From Sphaerulina vaccinii (taxonomy: Eukaryota > Ascomycota > Dothideomycetes > Mycosphaerellales > Mycosphaerellaceae), in contig JAKUDP010000025.1 in NCBI GenBank assembly GCA_022570795.1, positions 1,069,001-1,133,000 of the forward strand: a DNA stretch of 64,000 nt, written 5' to 3'. Below the pieces are notes generated by a model that did no database searches, was not told where the DNA came from, and was given only the letters and a program-made list of their open reading frames with translations. The number at the start of each line of letters is the position of its first letter. Within the stretch, counting starts at the first letter, position 1. The translations under genes were made by a program, and so were the position numbers. Below are positions 22,704 through 33,036 of this stretch, in pieces.

Positions 22704-23537
22704 ATTGCGGACCCTGTTTTCTGATTACAGGAAAAATGGTATGAAGATGGAAAAGAGTTACAAATCAGGTCTGCCTACCATTAATGTCAACATCCTGACA
22801 TATTCTAGACTATTCTTCTGCCAGCAGCCAGCTAATACTAGCATGACGTTTCTGCTCTGGGTTCCGGCAATGTTTCCCAAGCTCTTCAGCCCCGCCGCAC
22901 AGAGCTCGTTCGAGTTTCCTGTGACCCGTGGGGACATTCAACACTTGTCAAAAGACGCTCAAAGCCATTGCATTGCATGGGAGGGGTTTTGTGAGTCTAG
23001 ATGCAACAAGATGCTGATCACTTCACGCTCGGGCGGGTAAGCTTGAAGAGCTCTCGAGAGCTCTGCGGACGTGACGGCACAACGACATGTGACTAAGGGA
23101 TCTCTTGCGTGAGAGGTCGACAGGCTGGTTCGTGGTTCGAAGAGGTGGCTTCTGAATAGCAATGAGCACAGAAAGCTGATAATGTTGCACACCAGATCGT
23201 GACAGCGTGGTGAGGAAGACGTCGAGGTCTGCTGGCGGTTTACCTTACTGGGCAATGCCGATATAGTAAGCACAGGGGTTGTCTCCAGCAAAAACCCACA
23301 CACTTGTGGATGTTTCTAATCATACGACCAACGACATGTGATCAACGAGCCCAGCAACGGGCACCAACGAAGACGGTGCCTGTAAGCCAGCAAGGTAGGA
23401 AAGTAGTCTCTTTTGACATCTCTTCATTCTGGGGAAGAGGTTTCTTCGTTCTCGTACAATTAAATACATTTTGCATTAAGACATGCCGCTCATTAACTTC
23501 GTTGTGGTATCATTTTGCAAGCAGAAGCAGCATCAGA
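22704..23537. other. intergenic gap
   Basis: About 0.8 kb between the divergent GST promoter and the 3' end of the acetate-transporter gene. No gene or repeat is supported; open frames on the plus strand further right are antisense to the transporter. Confidence 0.5.
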
Positions 23538-24920
23538 CTATGCCTCGTACTCCTTCTTCGCAGCCTTATCCGAAGCACCCTTGACGAAGCGCGACAAGTC
23601 GACGACTGGAAGCTGGAATGGGAAGTCGAGGGATGCAAGCATGATGGCGAAGAAGATGTACCATCCAAGCATATCGGTAACGAAGGTGAAAGCACCAGCT
23701 GCGATCACGTAGGTGTTTGCGTTCGACATGTGGTTGGCTGCCGCGGCCGTGTTACCGGCTGTGGTCTCCTCTGCAGCCTTTGCCAATGTCCAGAATGCGC
23801 CTGCAAGCAGACCGAAAGCTGGGACGAGGGTCAGGAAGATGAGGAAGAAGACCAAGTTCGTTCGGAGGGCGAGGATCATGTACAAGAAGCACAGGACACC
23901 CATGAAGACGAGAAAGAAGGCTATATCATATTAGCATGCGCTCTCAGCCACCTGGACGGATCGTGATGAACGTACCGAATGAGGCGTTGAATCCGACGGT
24001 AGTCAGACCTTCACCAGGAGTCGCTGGGTCTGAAGAGTATGCGCCATATGCGTTGTAGAATGGTTGGAGGGTGGCGGCGAACGAGAGCCAGAAAGCACCG
24101 AAGGAGCTGAAGACGACGAATGGGAACGTGTTGCCGAGGATGAACTCTCCGAGACCACCAAGAATCATCAAAAGACCACCGAAGAAGAAGAAGACACCGG
24201 TCGATGCTGCTCCGTTACCGCCAGCTCCTCTCCATCCCATCAAGTCGCAAGACAATGGTGTGAGTGAGAGCAAGAAACCGACCAGGGCGCTGTCACCTCG
24301 TCAGCAGGTACTCGCGTGTGGTCATTGTTTGATGAGACTTACAGTGGTGTAGGGTTACCGAATGTCTTACGGAGATCACCAGATACCTTGTTCTGAGGCG
24401 ACAGGTAGATCTTCTCGAAGAGCTCAGGCGAGATGGAGATGCTGCCGGAAGTCTGGATCTTCCTCAGAGCAGTGTCTGGATCCATGCTGTTGTCGAGGTG
24501 GTAGCCTGATGATCCTGTCAGTACGATGTTTGTCGACGATTGGACGAAGATTGCCAGAAGTGTCGCTGCCACAAGAACGAACAAGCCCATTATCAATGCA
24601 GCTCATGTTGCACATGTGCGGTCTTCTGGAACTTGTCGACACTTCCGCAAGGACAATGGTGTCGAACTCCCGCGAACACCTTTTCAAGCTACAAACTTCA
24701 ATCTCGCCGTGTGCAAGCTGATATTGAGCATTGAAGTCGTGCCATTGGAGCTCACATCGCGTCGCTCGAGCTCAAGTATGCTGGCTGTCCTGGTAGGTTA
24801 TTGCTTACCATTCTCGAAATCCTTCTCCATTGGACCGTTGTGGCCATTTGAGTGTGGACCAGGGGCAGTCAGGTTCGTGTTGTTCTGAGCCGCCTGGTAA
24901 GTATCCGTGTGGGTGGCCAT
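23538..24920 (-). CDS. GPR1/FUN34/YaaH (ATO) acetate transporter
   Basis: Plasma-membrane channel or symporter for acetate/ammonium of the ATO family, 326 residues, six transmembrane helices. Exons are 24920-24809, 24514-24343, 24289-23976 and 23920-23538. The last two introns (53, 55 nt) are typical, while the first is 294 nt, by far the longest in this window. The joined protein shows the family signature FGNPTPLALVGFLLSLTPL, LMGWRGAGG, GVFFFFGGLLMILG, GNTFPFVVFSSFGAFWLSF and LIFLTLVPAFGLLAGAFW. The N-terminal 45 residues are hydrophilic, with YHLDNSM before the core. Such genes are usually induced on acetate or in starvation; the long first intron might hold control elements. Confidence 0.92.
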
Positions 24921-27900
24921 GATGTTGACTGATCAATCGATAACGGAGCTTGGATCTGTATCGTCGTCGATGGGAATGCTGTTGTTGTCCAAGGATCAAT
25001 GATGACACAGATACAGCAAAGCACAAACAGAGAACAAGACAGGAGTCACAACAAGATGAGGACAAGGGCGAGAGTACATGTATCTTATTAGCTGCAAAGC
25101 ACAGATCATGACGGCTCCGCACCATAAGAAAGTGCCGGAACCTGGCACCGGGCCCGTGAGTGGTTGCGATCGCGCGTTGTCTCAGCGGAGAAGGTGAACG
25201 ACGCCAACACCATTTGATGGACAGATCAGAGCCTCGTAGTAGAGCTTCTCTGTTCGTAACGCGTCGTCTGACGCCAGTCGTTACCAGCTGTGCATGGAGA
25301 CCTTGAAGCTATCCAGACCAGGAAAGGTGCTCTCCGCAAAAGACGTTACGGTTCAGAGGGACCTTTCCGTACCTGGCGAATGAGCACCGTACGAATCCAA
25401 TGCAAGCAAAGCGGCTCTCCGGATGGCTGGGAGGCCGGTCTTTGCACTACTGCACTCGGTGGTTTTGCAGATTCCATTGTTCAGAGATGGTGGAGCTGCG
25501 CAGCATGGTTACCATCTCTGTATCCGTTTGCTGGCTGGTCCCGTCGCAACAACACACCAAACCTCAACAACGCTGTTGCGAAGACGGGTGCACTACACAG
25601 ACTACACAGTCTGTTCCCACGGGCGTACGGAAGTGAGGTGCAGAGGCGTCTGGAGAGGTGACGCTAGTGAACAAGGTGCAGCCCGGAAGACGATCGACAA
25701 AATCTGGGGAACGCGGGGAAGAGCTCATTCGAATCAGAACGACGACATAACAAGCACAAGCCATCGAAGCAATCATCCGATTCCGTCTGGCGTGAAGTAA
25801 CTATGAGCATGTCATGATACTTTGAGAAGTTGATGGAGAATGCGAGTGTTCGATCAATTCTGTAAGAGTCCTCGTGGTTTGGGCTAAGATGCAAAGAATC
25901 TCGAAAAGAGCTCATCCTGGCGTGGTCGTCAAGGGTCTGACATGTTCGATCTGTGTCGTGCATTTCTTCTTGCTCCTTTCGCTCGGCAATATGTCTTACA
26001 TCGCTGATCCTTAATCAAAACTGGCGGCAGGTCCAATCAATGTATTGAGCCATTGGTCGCACAGAACAGGCGCCATCGATTTCTAGTAAACGCGACCTGA
26101 CAGCATAGCTTTCTTCCCTTGATCTGGTCTGGACAACTCCAGGATGTCTCTTCAATACGAAGCTTGTCTGTCAACGTGACCTCCATGAGGATCACAGACT
26201 TTACGTGCAAAGCATCTCCTCCTGGTCACGCTCTTCGCATCCAGCCTCCGACATCGAGTCATAGCGAACCGATACTCCACCTCGAGTCGTTCCGAACCAC
26301 ACGAATGTTCGGATTGTCGCTCTCAAGCCCTCCGTTCGGAGCGTCGCCATCAAGCACTGCGGAAAGGTCACAGGACCAGGAATATAGCTGCCACTAATTT
26401 GGAATGGAGACGAGGCGTTGACGCCTTCCGCACAAGCGGCACTAGTCCGCTACAGGCGGCTCTTAAGCTCCAAGCATTGCATGGCTAAGTTATGCACCTG
26501 TATAGGTAGAACTATAGTAGGTAAGAGTGCATGTGATACTGCATAGCTTCATAAGGTGCAATAGCTTCCTTACTATGCGTGCTTTCACAAACAGCAGTCG
26601 CCAGCAACACCGAATCGATACTCTGGTCGACATGTCCTGATCAAAGGGGAAGGGTCTCAGAGTACGTACCTCAGCAATGCGCCAGCAAAATCAGTAGCGT
26701 TGTGCACAGGTCAGAACGTGGTAAGCGGCTCGAGTAACGAATTCGCATTCGTACTTGTTTACCTACAACAATAACAACATTGGTCAATATAAAGGTACTT
26801 CGAGAAATATGCAATCAAAACTTCGAAATTGCACGAACGGCATCGTATGATGCCACACGCACGGAGGCCACAACAAAACCAGAACACCAAAACATCGACC
26901 AGCTTCTCGGCGAGGCATGGGAGGCAACTTATCGAGTTGCGTGTCAGCTGCGACAACACAAAGTCCAATGTATTGCAAGCCATGACCGACGAGCTTATTA
27001 GTGAAATCGCAATGTCGTGCTGTTGTGCGCGATTCATTCTTCTTGTTAGGCACCTTGTAGATCGATAATCTGCGCGCGTCTGCTAGCCCATGATACAGGA
27101 CAAGCATCGGATCGCACATGTTTCTGGCGACAAAGTCCAGTATAGTGAGGATGAGCTGCAGCTTGATGAGCCTATCCAGACCACATCATATGCCGTCTAG
27201 ATCCAGCCGACAGACATGCAGAGTGGATTTATAAGGAGCTATCGCAAACCGCGTAGCATCGGAGTCCTTGATCGCGCGTCAGTTGTATCTGTCCCATCAG
27301 TATCCTGCACAGAGCAGCAAGTACGTGAAGTGTCGTGCTATTGCGTTGAATGCGAGGGTCATCATGCCACAGACATTGAGTGTTTTTTTTTTGAAGTCCT
27401 GCTTTACTATCGAACTCTTCTCACCCGACCATCCGACTATCGACGAGATTGACTTCGTCCAGGTGCTATACCCGGCAGGGCTGAAAGGAAGAGCTAGGTA
27501 GCTCCTACTGCCCTGCCCTGTTCCTGGTGCTTTCACATGAAGCATGACGGGTGGAGTAGCTAGTCGGCAGCATACTCCACATCGTCAGCGCAGAGCGCTC
27601 TTCGCATCGATCACAGTAATATGTCCCAGGATCTAATCGGATCGTGGTCTTCTCGGATACCCTTCTGACATCTCGTCGAGATCTTCACCACTTGCTTAAG
27701 CAACTAGCTCGTCGACACGACTGCGATTGTAGTAGCATAGTCGACGTTTGATGCGCAGAGAGCATGAATGTATAGCAATAACTTGGGGCAGAATCCGAGA
27801 AGACCTCGATCCGAGAAGATCCTGGGACATGTTGATCCTCTTGCCTGCTTCCACTTCGCTAGAAACCCTCGATCAGCCTCTTGCTGCATCTTGGTGATGT

Positions 27901-27973
27901 CGCCCTTTGTAAGATTCCATTCCGCACGGTAGTCCGCATAGCTCTGACTTTGATTGTATGTCACACATTCTTC
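24921..27973. other. 3-kb gap with no supported gene
   Basis: The longest gene-free stretch. Frames such as 25290-25661 and 26119-26397 have no motif, partner exon or protein-like composition. A T10 run lies near 27381. On the minus strand at 27960-27830 a readable stretch (SYADYRAEWNLTKGDI) may be an alternative last exon of the next gene to the right. Confidence 0.5.
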
Positions 27974-29017
27974 CTAGCAGCGATGTTGTAGCGACCGGCA
28001 TCTACGCCGCGATTTGGCCAGCGGTAGCTTCAACATGCGTTGCGTCGCATACTTTTTCTCAATATCCAGTGGGACGTTAGCCCTGTCGCACAGAGCGCGG
28101 AAAGCCAGCGCCAGTGCACAGCGCAGTGGATTATTTCGCTCCTCGTACTCTCGGAGCGCACAACAATCGCGAGGTTGGCCATCCGACACATTTCCTCCGA
28201 TTCTCGCCAGAGCCTCCGCCAGGAGATGGCACATGAATCTTGAGTCGCGTTCATGAGGTGACGAGGAAGGCGTACTGAAATAGCCAGCCGGTGCGAAACT
28301 CTGGCCATCCCAGAACATGAAATCGGTATATATTACCTTATGAGTAAATTCAAGATCTTCAAAAAGGATTCTGGGCCAATGTATCAACGGGGATAGGGTG
28401 CCGTCCTGATTGACCCCGATGACTTTCAGAGTTTCAGGAAAATGATCTTTGCCTTTGTCATTCTGCTCCGCCAGTGGCGCAGGTTGACTTGTATGGAGTG
28501 GTTGGTGCGTCATGCTACTTGGATCTGGCTTTCGAAGCTGTGGTGGTCCTGGGTTGTAAGATGCTCGAATTTCGACCAGAACATGCGAGTATTGCTGGTT
28601 CGTGGGAGCATACTCTGCACTCCTGGGTGTCTCGATCAAGTTCCGCCATTTCGCGCCTTTCTCAGGACCCATCTCGACTGGATCGAAGAAATGCTCGCGC
28701 AGACTAGCTGTAACCTCTTGGATGCGACGGCCATGCACTACGCCATCTTCGACCTCAGCGCGAAGCTGTCTGCAGACCTCCGTGAGTCGTGGCGGAAAGG
28801 CGACATACCTCTTTCGCTCACGGGTGACTGTGTTTGAAAGGTACACGTGTTCATAGATAATGTCTCGGACCTCTTGTGGTATTGTGAGAAAATGAGATCC
28901 AGTGCTACTCTCGACGGCGGAGCTGGGCCTGTCGAACTTGCCCTGCTGCAGCTTAGGCTGCTGTAGCTCGTCCTCTCCATCCGCTCGTGCTTTGCGCTTC
29001 CGTGTGCTTGTAGACAT
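27974..29017 (-). CDS. F-box-like hypothetical protein
   Basis: A 347-residue protein of a type abundant in Dothideomycetes. A basic, disordered N-terminus (STRKRKARADGEDELQQPKL) is followed by a short F-box-like helix pair, FLTIPQEVRDIIYEHVY, and an irregular helical body. The motif suggests an adaptor for an SCF-type ubiquitin ligase, but it is weak and most relatives are uncharacterised. It is read here as one exon. A GTATGC donor in the codons for KKYAT near 28040 and an acceptor near 27950 could instead splice to a different C-terminus (NQSYADYRAEWNLTKGD), so the last ~20 residues are uncertain. Confidence 0.6.
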   Translation of the reverse strand: MSTSTRKRKARADGEDELQQPKLQQGKFDRPSSAVESSTGSHFLTIPQEVRDIIYEHVYLSNTVTRERKRYVAFPPRLTEVCRQLRAEVEDGVVHGRRIQEVTASLREHFFDPVEMGPEKGAKWRNLIETPRSAEYAPTNQQYSHVLVEIRASYNPGPPQLRKPDPSSMTHQPLHTSQPAPLAEQNDKGKDHFPETLKVIGVNQDGTLSPLIHWPRILFEDLEFTHKVIYTDFMFWDGQSFAPAGYFSTPSSSPHERDSRFMCHLLAEALARIGGNVSDGQPRDCCALREYEERNNPLRCALALAFRALCDRANVPLDIEKKYATQRMLKLPLAKSRRRCRSLQHRC

Positions 29018-29159
29018 GTTGTCATTTGCATCAGTTCTGAGAAGTGGATTTGAAGGTGTGGTGTCGAAGCTGCGAAAGACAATAGCGAGTAGTTTTTATT
29101 CTCCTCGACAAGCTTTTCACAACTCTGGTTCAACAAGTGGAGATGTGGCGAGCAGCCCA

Positions 29160-30731
29160 TCACGAAGCACTAAGCTTCTTCAGCGCTTCTTCCTGCTTCT
29201 TTCTCGCGACTTTCGTGATAGCATCGACGTCCAACTCCCGCATCTCGTCAGCGATTCTTTGAGTGTCATGTTCCAGATCATCCAACCCAGCTTGCACTTG
29301 CCCATCGACAAGTTTCACCTCGCCATACTGCGATTGCGCATGTACCGCACATAGCAACTCGTGCAGGTCAGAGTCACTCTTGGCAAGAGACTGGACCATA
29401 GCGTTGGTAATCGTGGCATCGGTCGTCTTCTTCAGGGAGGCCAGCTTTCCACTCCTGTCCAGGACTGCAGCATCAAGTACAGCTGTAAGCTTACTCAGAT
29501 CAACAGTCTCGCCGACTCGAATATCATGCTCGCGCAGGAAAGGCACAACAGGATCTTGCGTCTCCGACATATTGGCTTGCACCAGTCTCAATGGTTTCAG
29601 GCCTCTTGCCGCAGTTTGTCGATCGCGGGCTGTCGGCGTCGAAGGCGTGTTCGCTGCGCCCGCGCGAGCTTGCTCGGTGACAGCCATAGTCTCCTCCAGT
29701 GTCCTCGAAATCGATCGCAAAGCAGCACCGTGAGCATGCAAATGTTGTACATGACTGCTGACAGCGTCCAGGCGATCCTTGAGGTACACAAGTGCAGCTA
29801 CAGTATATTCTGCCCATTTCGCTTTCTGTGCTTGACCTTCAGCTCGGGCTGATGACAGACCAGACTTTAGGGACTTGCGATATTGGTTATCGATGACAAT
29901 AGTGACAAGTCCTTCAATTTCGCCTCCTAGTTCTTCTAACTCTGCGTGCAGTGTTTCTCGTTGTTTGACCTGTTGGTCTGAAAGCGGCACCGCTGTCGCC
30001 AATTGACGACGACTGTAATCCAGCAGAGACTGGCGATATGTACTGTCCAGTCGTGCTCGGATGCTTTGCACTGATAGGTCTGTGAGGGTCAAGCAAAGTT
30101 GCTCAACTTCTTGTGCTTCGTCTCTGTCAAGAGAGGAATCAGCCAGCTTCGGTAGCAACTTCTGCAGTCCATCTAGGAGCCTATCATCCTTCTCGAGAAG
30201 CCGATTGAGACCCGCATCAAGACTTCCAGTTGTGGCATCAGTCTGTCTCATAGATGCTCGCAGTCGATCCTTGGTTGCCACAGAAAGCTCATCAATCTCC
30301 AGGTCCAGCTGCGCTTTCTCGCGTGTGAACTTCTGCTGGCGTTTCTCCTGAGCCAGAAAAGCCGAGTCACTGTGATTGTTCTGGGACTTCAGCTTCTGCA
30401 GAGCAATCTTTTGCTGCTCCATGATCTGACATTGTCGGTCAATGGCTGCCGTGCTTGCCTCGAGTGAGTCGATGGCCGCCTCTAGCTCATCCTCGTCCAG
30501 CGGTCTCCCTTGACTTGGAGCTTCTGGAACAGCGCTAATTCCATGCTTCTCGTAGAATCGCAGTTCTTCTTTTGTGAGGAGAGTGGCAGAACCCAAATAC
30601 TCCTTCACCCAGGAGGTGGCATCGTGTTGAGTGTCCTTGGACTGGAAGGCAGAGGCAATGTCGCCTTCACTGACAGGTATGTTGCGGTCTTGTAGCACGC
30701 GCAGCAGATGCCGCGACTCCGTACCAGACAT
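29160..30731 (-). CDS. coiled-coil protein, HAUS3/augmin-subunit-like
   Basis: A 523-residue, largely helical protein, probably the fungal HAUS3-type subunit of augmin, which recruits gamma-tubulin to branch microtubules in the spindle. The N-terminal ~60 residues look like the HAUS3 N-domain (LLRVLQDRNIPVSEGDIASA, WVKEYLGSATLLTKEEL). After that come long coiled coils (EAAIDSLEASTAAIDRQCQI, EKAQLDLEIDEL, VKQRETLHAELEELGGEIEG). The start at 30731 (MSGTE) was chosen over an upstream in-frame Met at 30824, because the latter would overlap the divergent TIM21 transcript. The assignment rests on the recalled N-domain pattern and heptads only. Confidence 0.55.
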   Translation of the reverse strand: MSGTESRHLLRVLQDRNIPVSEGDIASAFQSKDTQHDATSWVKEYLGSATLLTKEELRFYEKHGISAVPEAPSQGRPLDEDELEAAIDSLEASTAAIDRQCQIMEQQKIALQKLKSQNNHSDSAFLAQEKRQQKFTREKAQLDLEIDELSVATKDRLRASMRQTDATTGSLDAGLNRLLEKDDRLLDGLQKLLPKLADSSLDRDEAQEVEQLCLTLTDLSVQSIRARLDSTYRQSLLDYSRRQLATAVPLSDQQVKQRETLHAELEELGGEIEGLVTIVIDNQYRKSLKSGLSSARAEGQAQKAKWAEYTVAALVYLKDRLDAVSSHVQHLHAHGAALRSISRTLEETMAVTEQARAGAANTPSTPTARDRQTAARGLKPLRLVQANMSETQDPVVPFLREHDIRVGETVDLSKLTAVLDAAVLDRSGKLASLKKTTDATITNAMVQSLAKSDSDLHELLCAVHAQSQYGEVKLVDGQVQAGLDDLEHDTQRIADEMRELDVDAITKVARKKQEEALKKLSAS

Positions 30732-30894
30732 TGGTGTTTTTGGGTTCGTGTGTTCAGTGTTTGGGAGAGTAAGAGCGAGTCTCCACTTTCTCAATGCCAA
30801 GCAAGAACGACAAGCAAGGATCATGAAGCTCTCTCATTCTCCGCCATACACCTCGATTCTGCTCTCACGACACCATCTCTGTCTGTCAGTGGTC

Positions 30895-31668
30895 ATGCTG
30901 GAACGAATCTCGAAGCTCCCCGTGAGCAAGTCGTCGCTCCTCGTCTTCCAGTCCGGCGCACGTGCAGCTCTCTTCCACCCTCTCCAGCAGTCCCGCAATG
31001 CAACAACGACATCTTCCCTCCCCAAGGATGCGACATCCTCGCGCCGCCGAGCAGTCACGGTAGTCAACGACACCGGCGCAGTTCCCTGGAAAGATCTCTC
31101 CATCGGCGAGAAAGCAGCTCGCACGACACAGCAGTCCTTCAACTTCGGCATCGTCTTACTGGGAATTGGCCTCACGGGTGCAGTAGCGACAGTCCTGTGG
31201 CTCGAAGTCTTCTCCACCGACAGCAAGACAGCCTACTTCAATCGCGCTGCAGATCGGGTGCGCGCAGATCCACAATGCAGGAAGTTGTTGACGGGAGATG
31301 AGCGAGCAAGTAAGAGAGACATTGAAGCACACGGAGAGCCGAGCTGGAGTCGATGGGCGAGGAACAGGACTATTGCGAGTAGGCTGGAGACTGACAGGGC
31401 GGGAGTGGAGCATCTGCATATGGTAGGTCATGTCTATCGACTGTTGTAAGAATCGTGGAGTGCTGACTTGCAGAAGCATTTCTATGTCACAGGAAAGCAG
31501 GCACACGGCACTGTGCAGTTACATATGTCGAGACGACCCGGCGAGGAGTTCCAATATCAGCTACTGGCACTGGATGTTCCTGGAGAGCAGAGAGTGTACC
31601 TCGAGAATGCCAGTGCACTTTCTTCTATCAAATCTGGCAAGGTCTTTGGCATCAACTGGAACAGGTAG
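30895..31668 (+). CDS. TIM21: mitochondrial import translocase subunit Tim21
   Basis: Inner-membrane subunit of the TIM23 presequence translocase that contacts Tom22 and respiratory complexes. Exons 30895-31422 and 31474-31668 (51-nt intron) give 240 residues. A basic presequence (MLERISKLPVSKSSLLVFQS) precedes the conserved KDLSIGEKAARTTQQSFNFG, a transmembrane helix at about 83-105 (GIVLLGIGLTGAVATVLWL) and the intermembrane-space domain (KTAYFNRAADRVRADPQCRK, HFYVTGKQAHGTVQLHM, GKVFGINWNR). An in-frame Met at 30823 would add 24 residues; the second start gives a more typical presequence. Its 5' end is only 92-164 bp from that of the augmin-like gene. Confidence 0.9.
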
Positions 31669-31716
31669 AGATTCGGAAGCCGACGCTTTGGGCAATACGA
31701 TGGTCATCTAATGCTA

Positions 31717-32484
31717 TCACCACCCGGCCTCCATCTCCTTCCGCATCGCTTCCTTGACGATACTCCCACATAGCTTCGCATGAGGATTTGTATGTACGGC
31801 CAACGCCTTCGCAACCTCATTGCCATACAGGCCACCAAGATAGAACGCCCTAGAAGCCTCCTCTTCGAACCGACCATGACTCCAGGTCGTGCCATCGATC
31901 TCGACGACATCGACCTCATGTGCCGCTTCGAGGTCTTTCGCAGCTGCATGGTACAGCGCACCTAGTTGTGTATATGCCTGCGCAAGCAGCTTTCCTTGAG
32001 CTGGAGATACAGCATCCTGCTGCCTTGCTGGCGATGCCGAAGCTATACACGCTCTGAGATCTGCCTCCGCCGCCAGACCCCCTGCGCTTTGGTCTGCATA
32101 CAGCAAAGACTTGGGCCGAACAAGTGTATTCCTATCGCCGAACCTCCATCTCCTCATCTGCGCTCTGTTGTTCTTCGCCGAAGCATAGTCGGGGTGCTCG
32201 GCGATCAATGCATCAAGAGATGTGAGAGCTGCACGATATGCTGCGTCCTTCGCAGACTCCTTCGCATCTGGAAAGCGAGCTTTGTTTCGTTCGAAGTCTT
32301 CGATGATCGATATTGCTTCTTTTTCTCGACTCCTCAGTTGGATGAGAAGTGTTGTGTCCAGGATATGGCGATCTTCTGGTAGGCTTGGATCCACTATCAC
32401 TTCTGCTCTTGTTGGTGCACTTTCTGGATCGAAGACTTGAGCTAGGACTGCTGAGTCTGCTCGCGAAAGTTGTGTAGGAATCAT
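31717..32484 (-). CDS. TPR protein, TTC36-like
   Basis: A 255-residue tetratricopeptide-repeat protein resembling animal TTC36. Features are a repeat around SLDALIAEHPDYASAKNNRAQ, a second helical repeat near LAQAYTQLGALYHAAAKDLE, and the family-specific C-terminus ASRAFYLGGLYGNEVAKALA then HTNPHAKLCGSIVKEAMRK, which matches the NPYAxLC ending of TTC36. The start at 32484 (MIPTQLSRADS) was preferred to an upstream Met at 32511. In mouse, TTC36 stabilises 4-hydroxyphenylpyruvate dioxygenase. Here the gene sits head-to-head with the HPPD gene, sharing a 552-bp intergenic region, and converges with TIM21 at a 48-bp gap. A role in tyrosine breakdown is therefore inferred. Confidence 0.72.
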   Translation of the reverse strand: MIPTQLSRADSAVLAQVFDPESAPTRAEVIVDPSLPEDRHILDTTLLIQLRSREKEAISIIEDFERNKARFPDAKESAKDAAYRAALTSLDALIAEHPDYASAKNNRAQMRRWRFGDRNTLVRPKSLLYADQSAGGLAAEADLRACIASASPARQQDAVSPAQGKLLAQAYTQLGALYHAAAKDLEAAHEVDVVEIDGTTWSHGRFEEEASRAFYLGGLYGNEVAKALAVHTNPHAKLCGSIVKEAMRKEMEAGW

Positions 32485-33036
32485 CGTTGTCCGAATCTGC
32501 TTCCCAAGCAAGTATCAATCGACGCAAGAATGCCTGCTCGGGGGCTCTGTTCAACGCAGAAAAGATGCGCAGGGACATATAATAATCTTAGCAAATTCCG
32601 ATGTGTATCGACACCAAGACGCGGCTGACGTCGCCTGCCTTTGCTTACGCGCAACGATGAAATCCACAACGGAGCTCAAACGAAGCTCGGCTTAAGGGCG
32701 TATACCGAGCGGCTGGCTTCGCATCAAACGGCTGAGCCGCCTCCAACCTCCAGTTCTTGGCTTAGAGAATGCAAAGCCGGCTCGAACGCGAAAAAGCGTG
32801 ACCAGAGGCGACGGTCCAACACATAGAGCCGTAGCACAATGACCAGGACGACCAGGAGTCTGACATGCAACGGTCAAAGATGCGGTAAGACCAAGTCATC
32901 GAGTGTGGTAGGTCAGACAGACACATAAACAGCAGGATCGCACCAAAGTTTCTCGTCCTTCCACCACTGCACTGCCCAAGACTGACCTACAACAACAACT
33001 CTTTACGATCAATGAGCATACAGTCGATACGTTAGA
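32485..33036. promoter_or_regulatory. shared promoter between TTC36-like and HPPD genes
   Basis: A 552-bp divergent intergenic region with no gene of its own. It must contain the promoters of both neighbours. No transcription-factor site was assigned by eye. Confidence 0.55.

Noticed and set aside
23304..23966. 220-residue plus-strand frame
   Set aside because: It is antisense to the clear coding exons of the ATO transporter.
25290..25661. 123-residue frame in the 3-kb gap
   Set aside because: No motif, and overlapping frames of similar length in other phases suggest chance.
27381..27391. T homopolymer considered as a Pol III terminator
   Set aside because: No A/B boxes or tRNA-like fold lie upstream.
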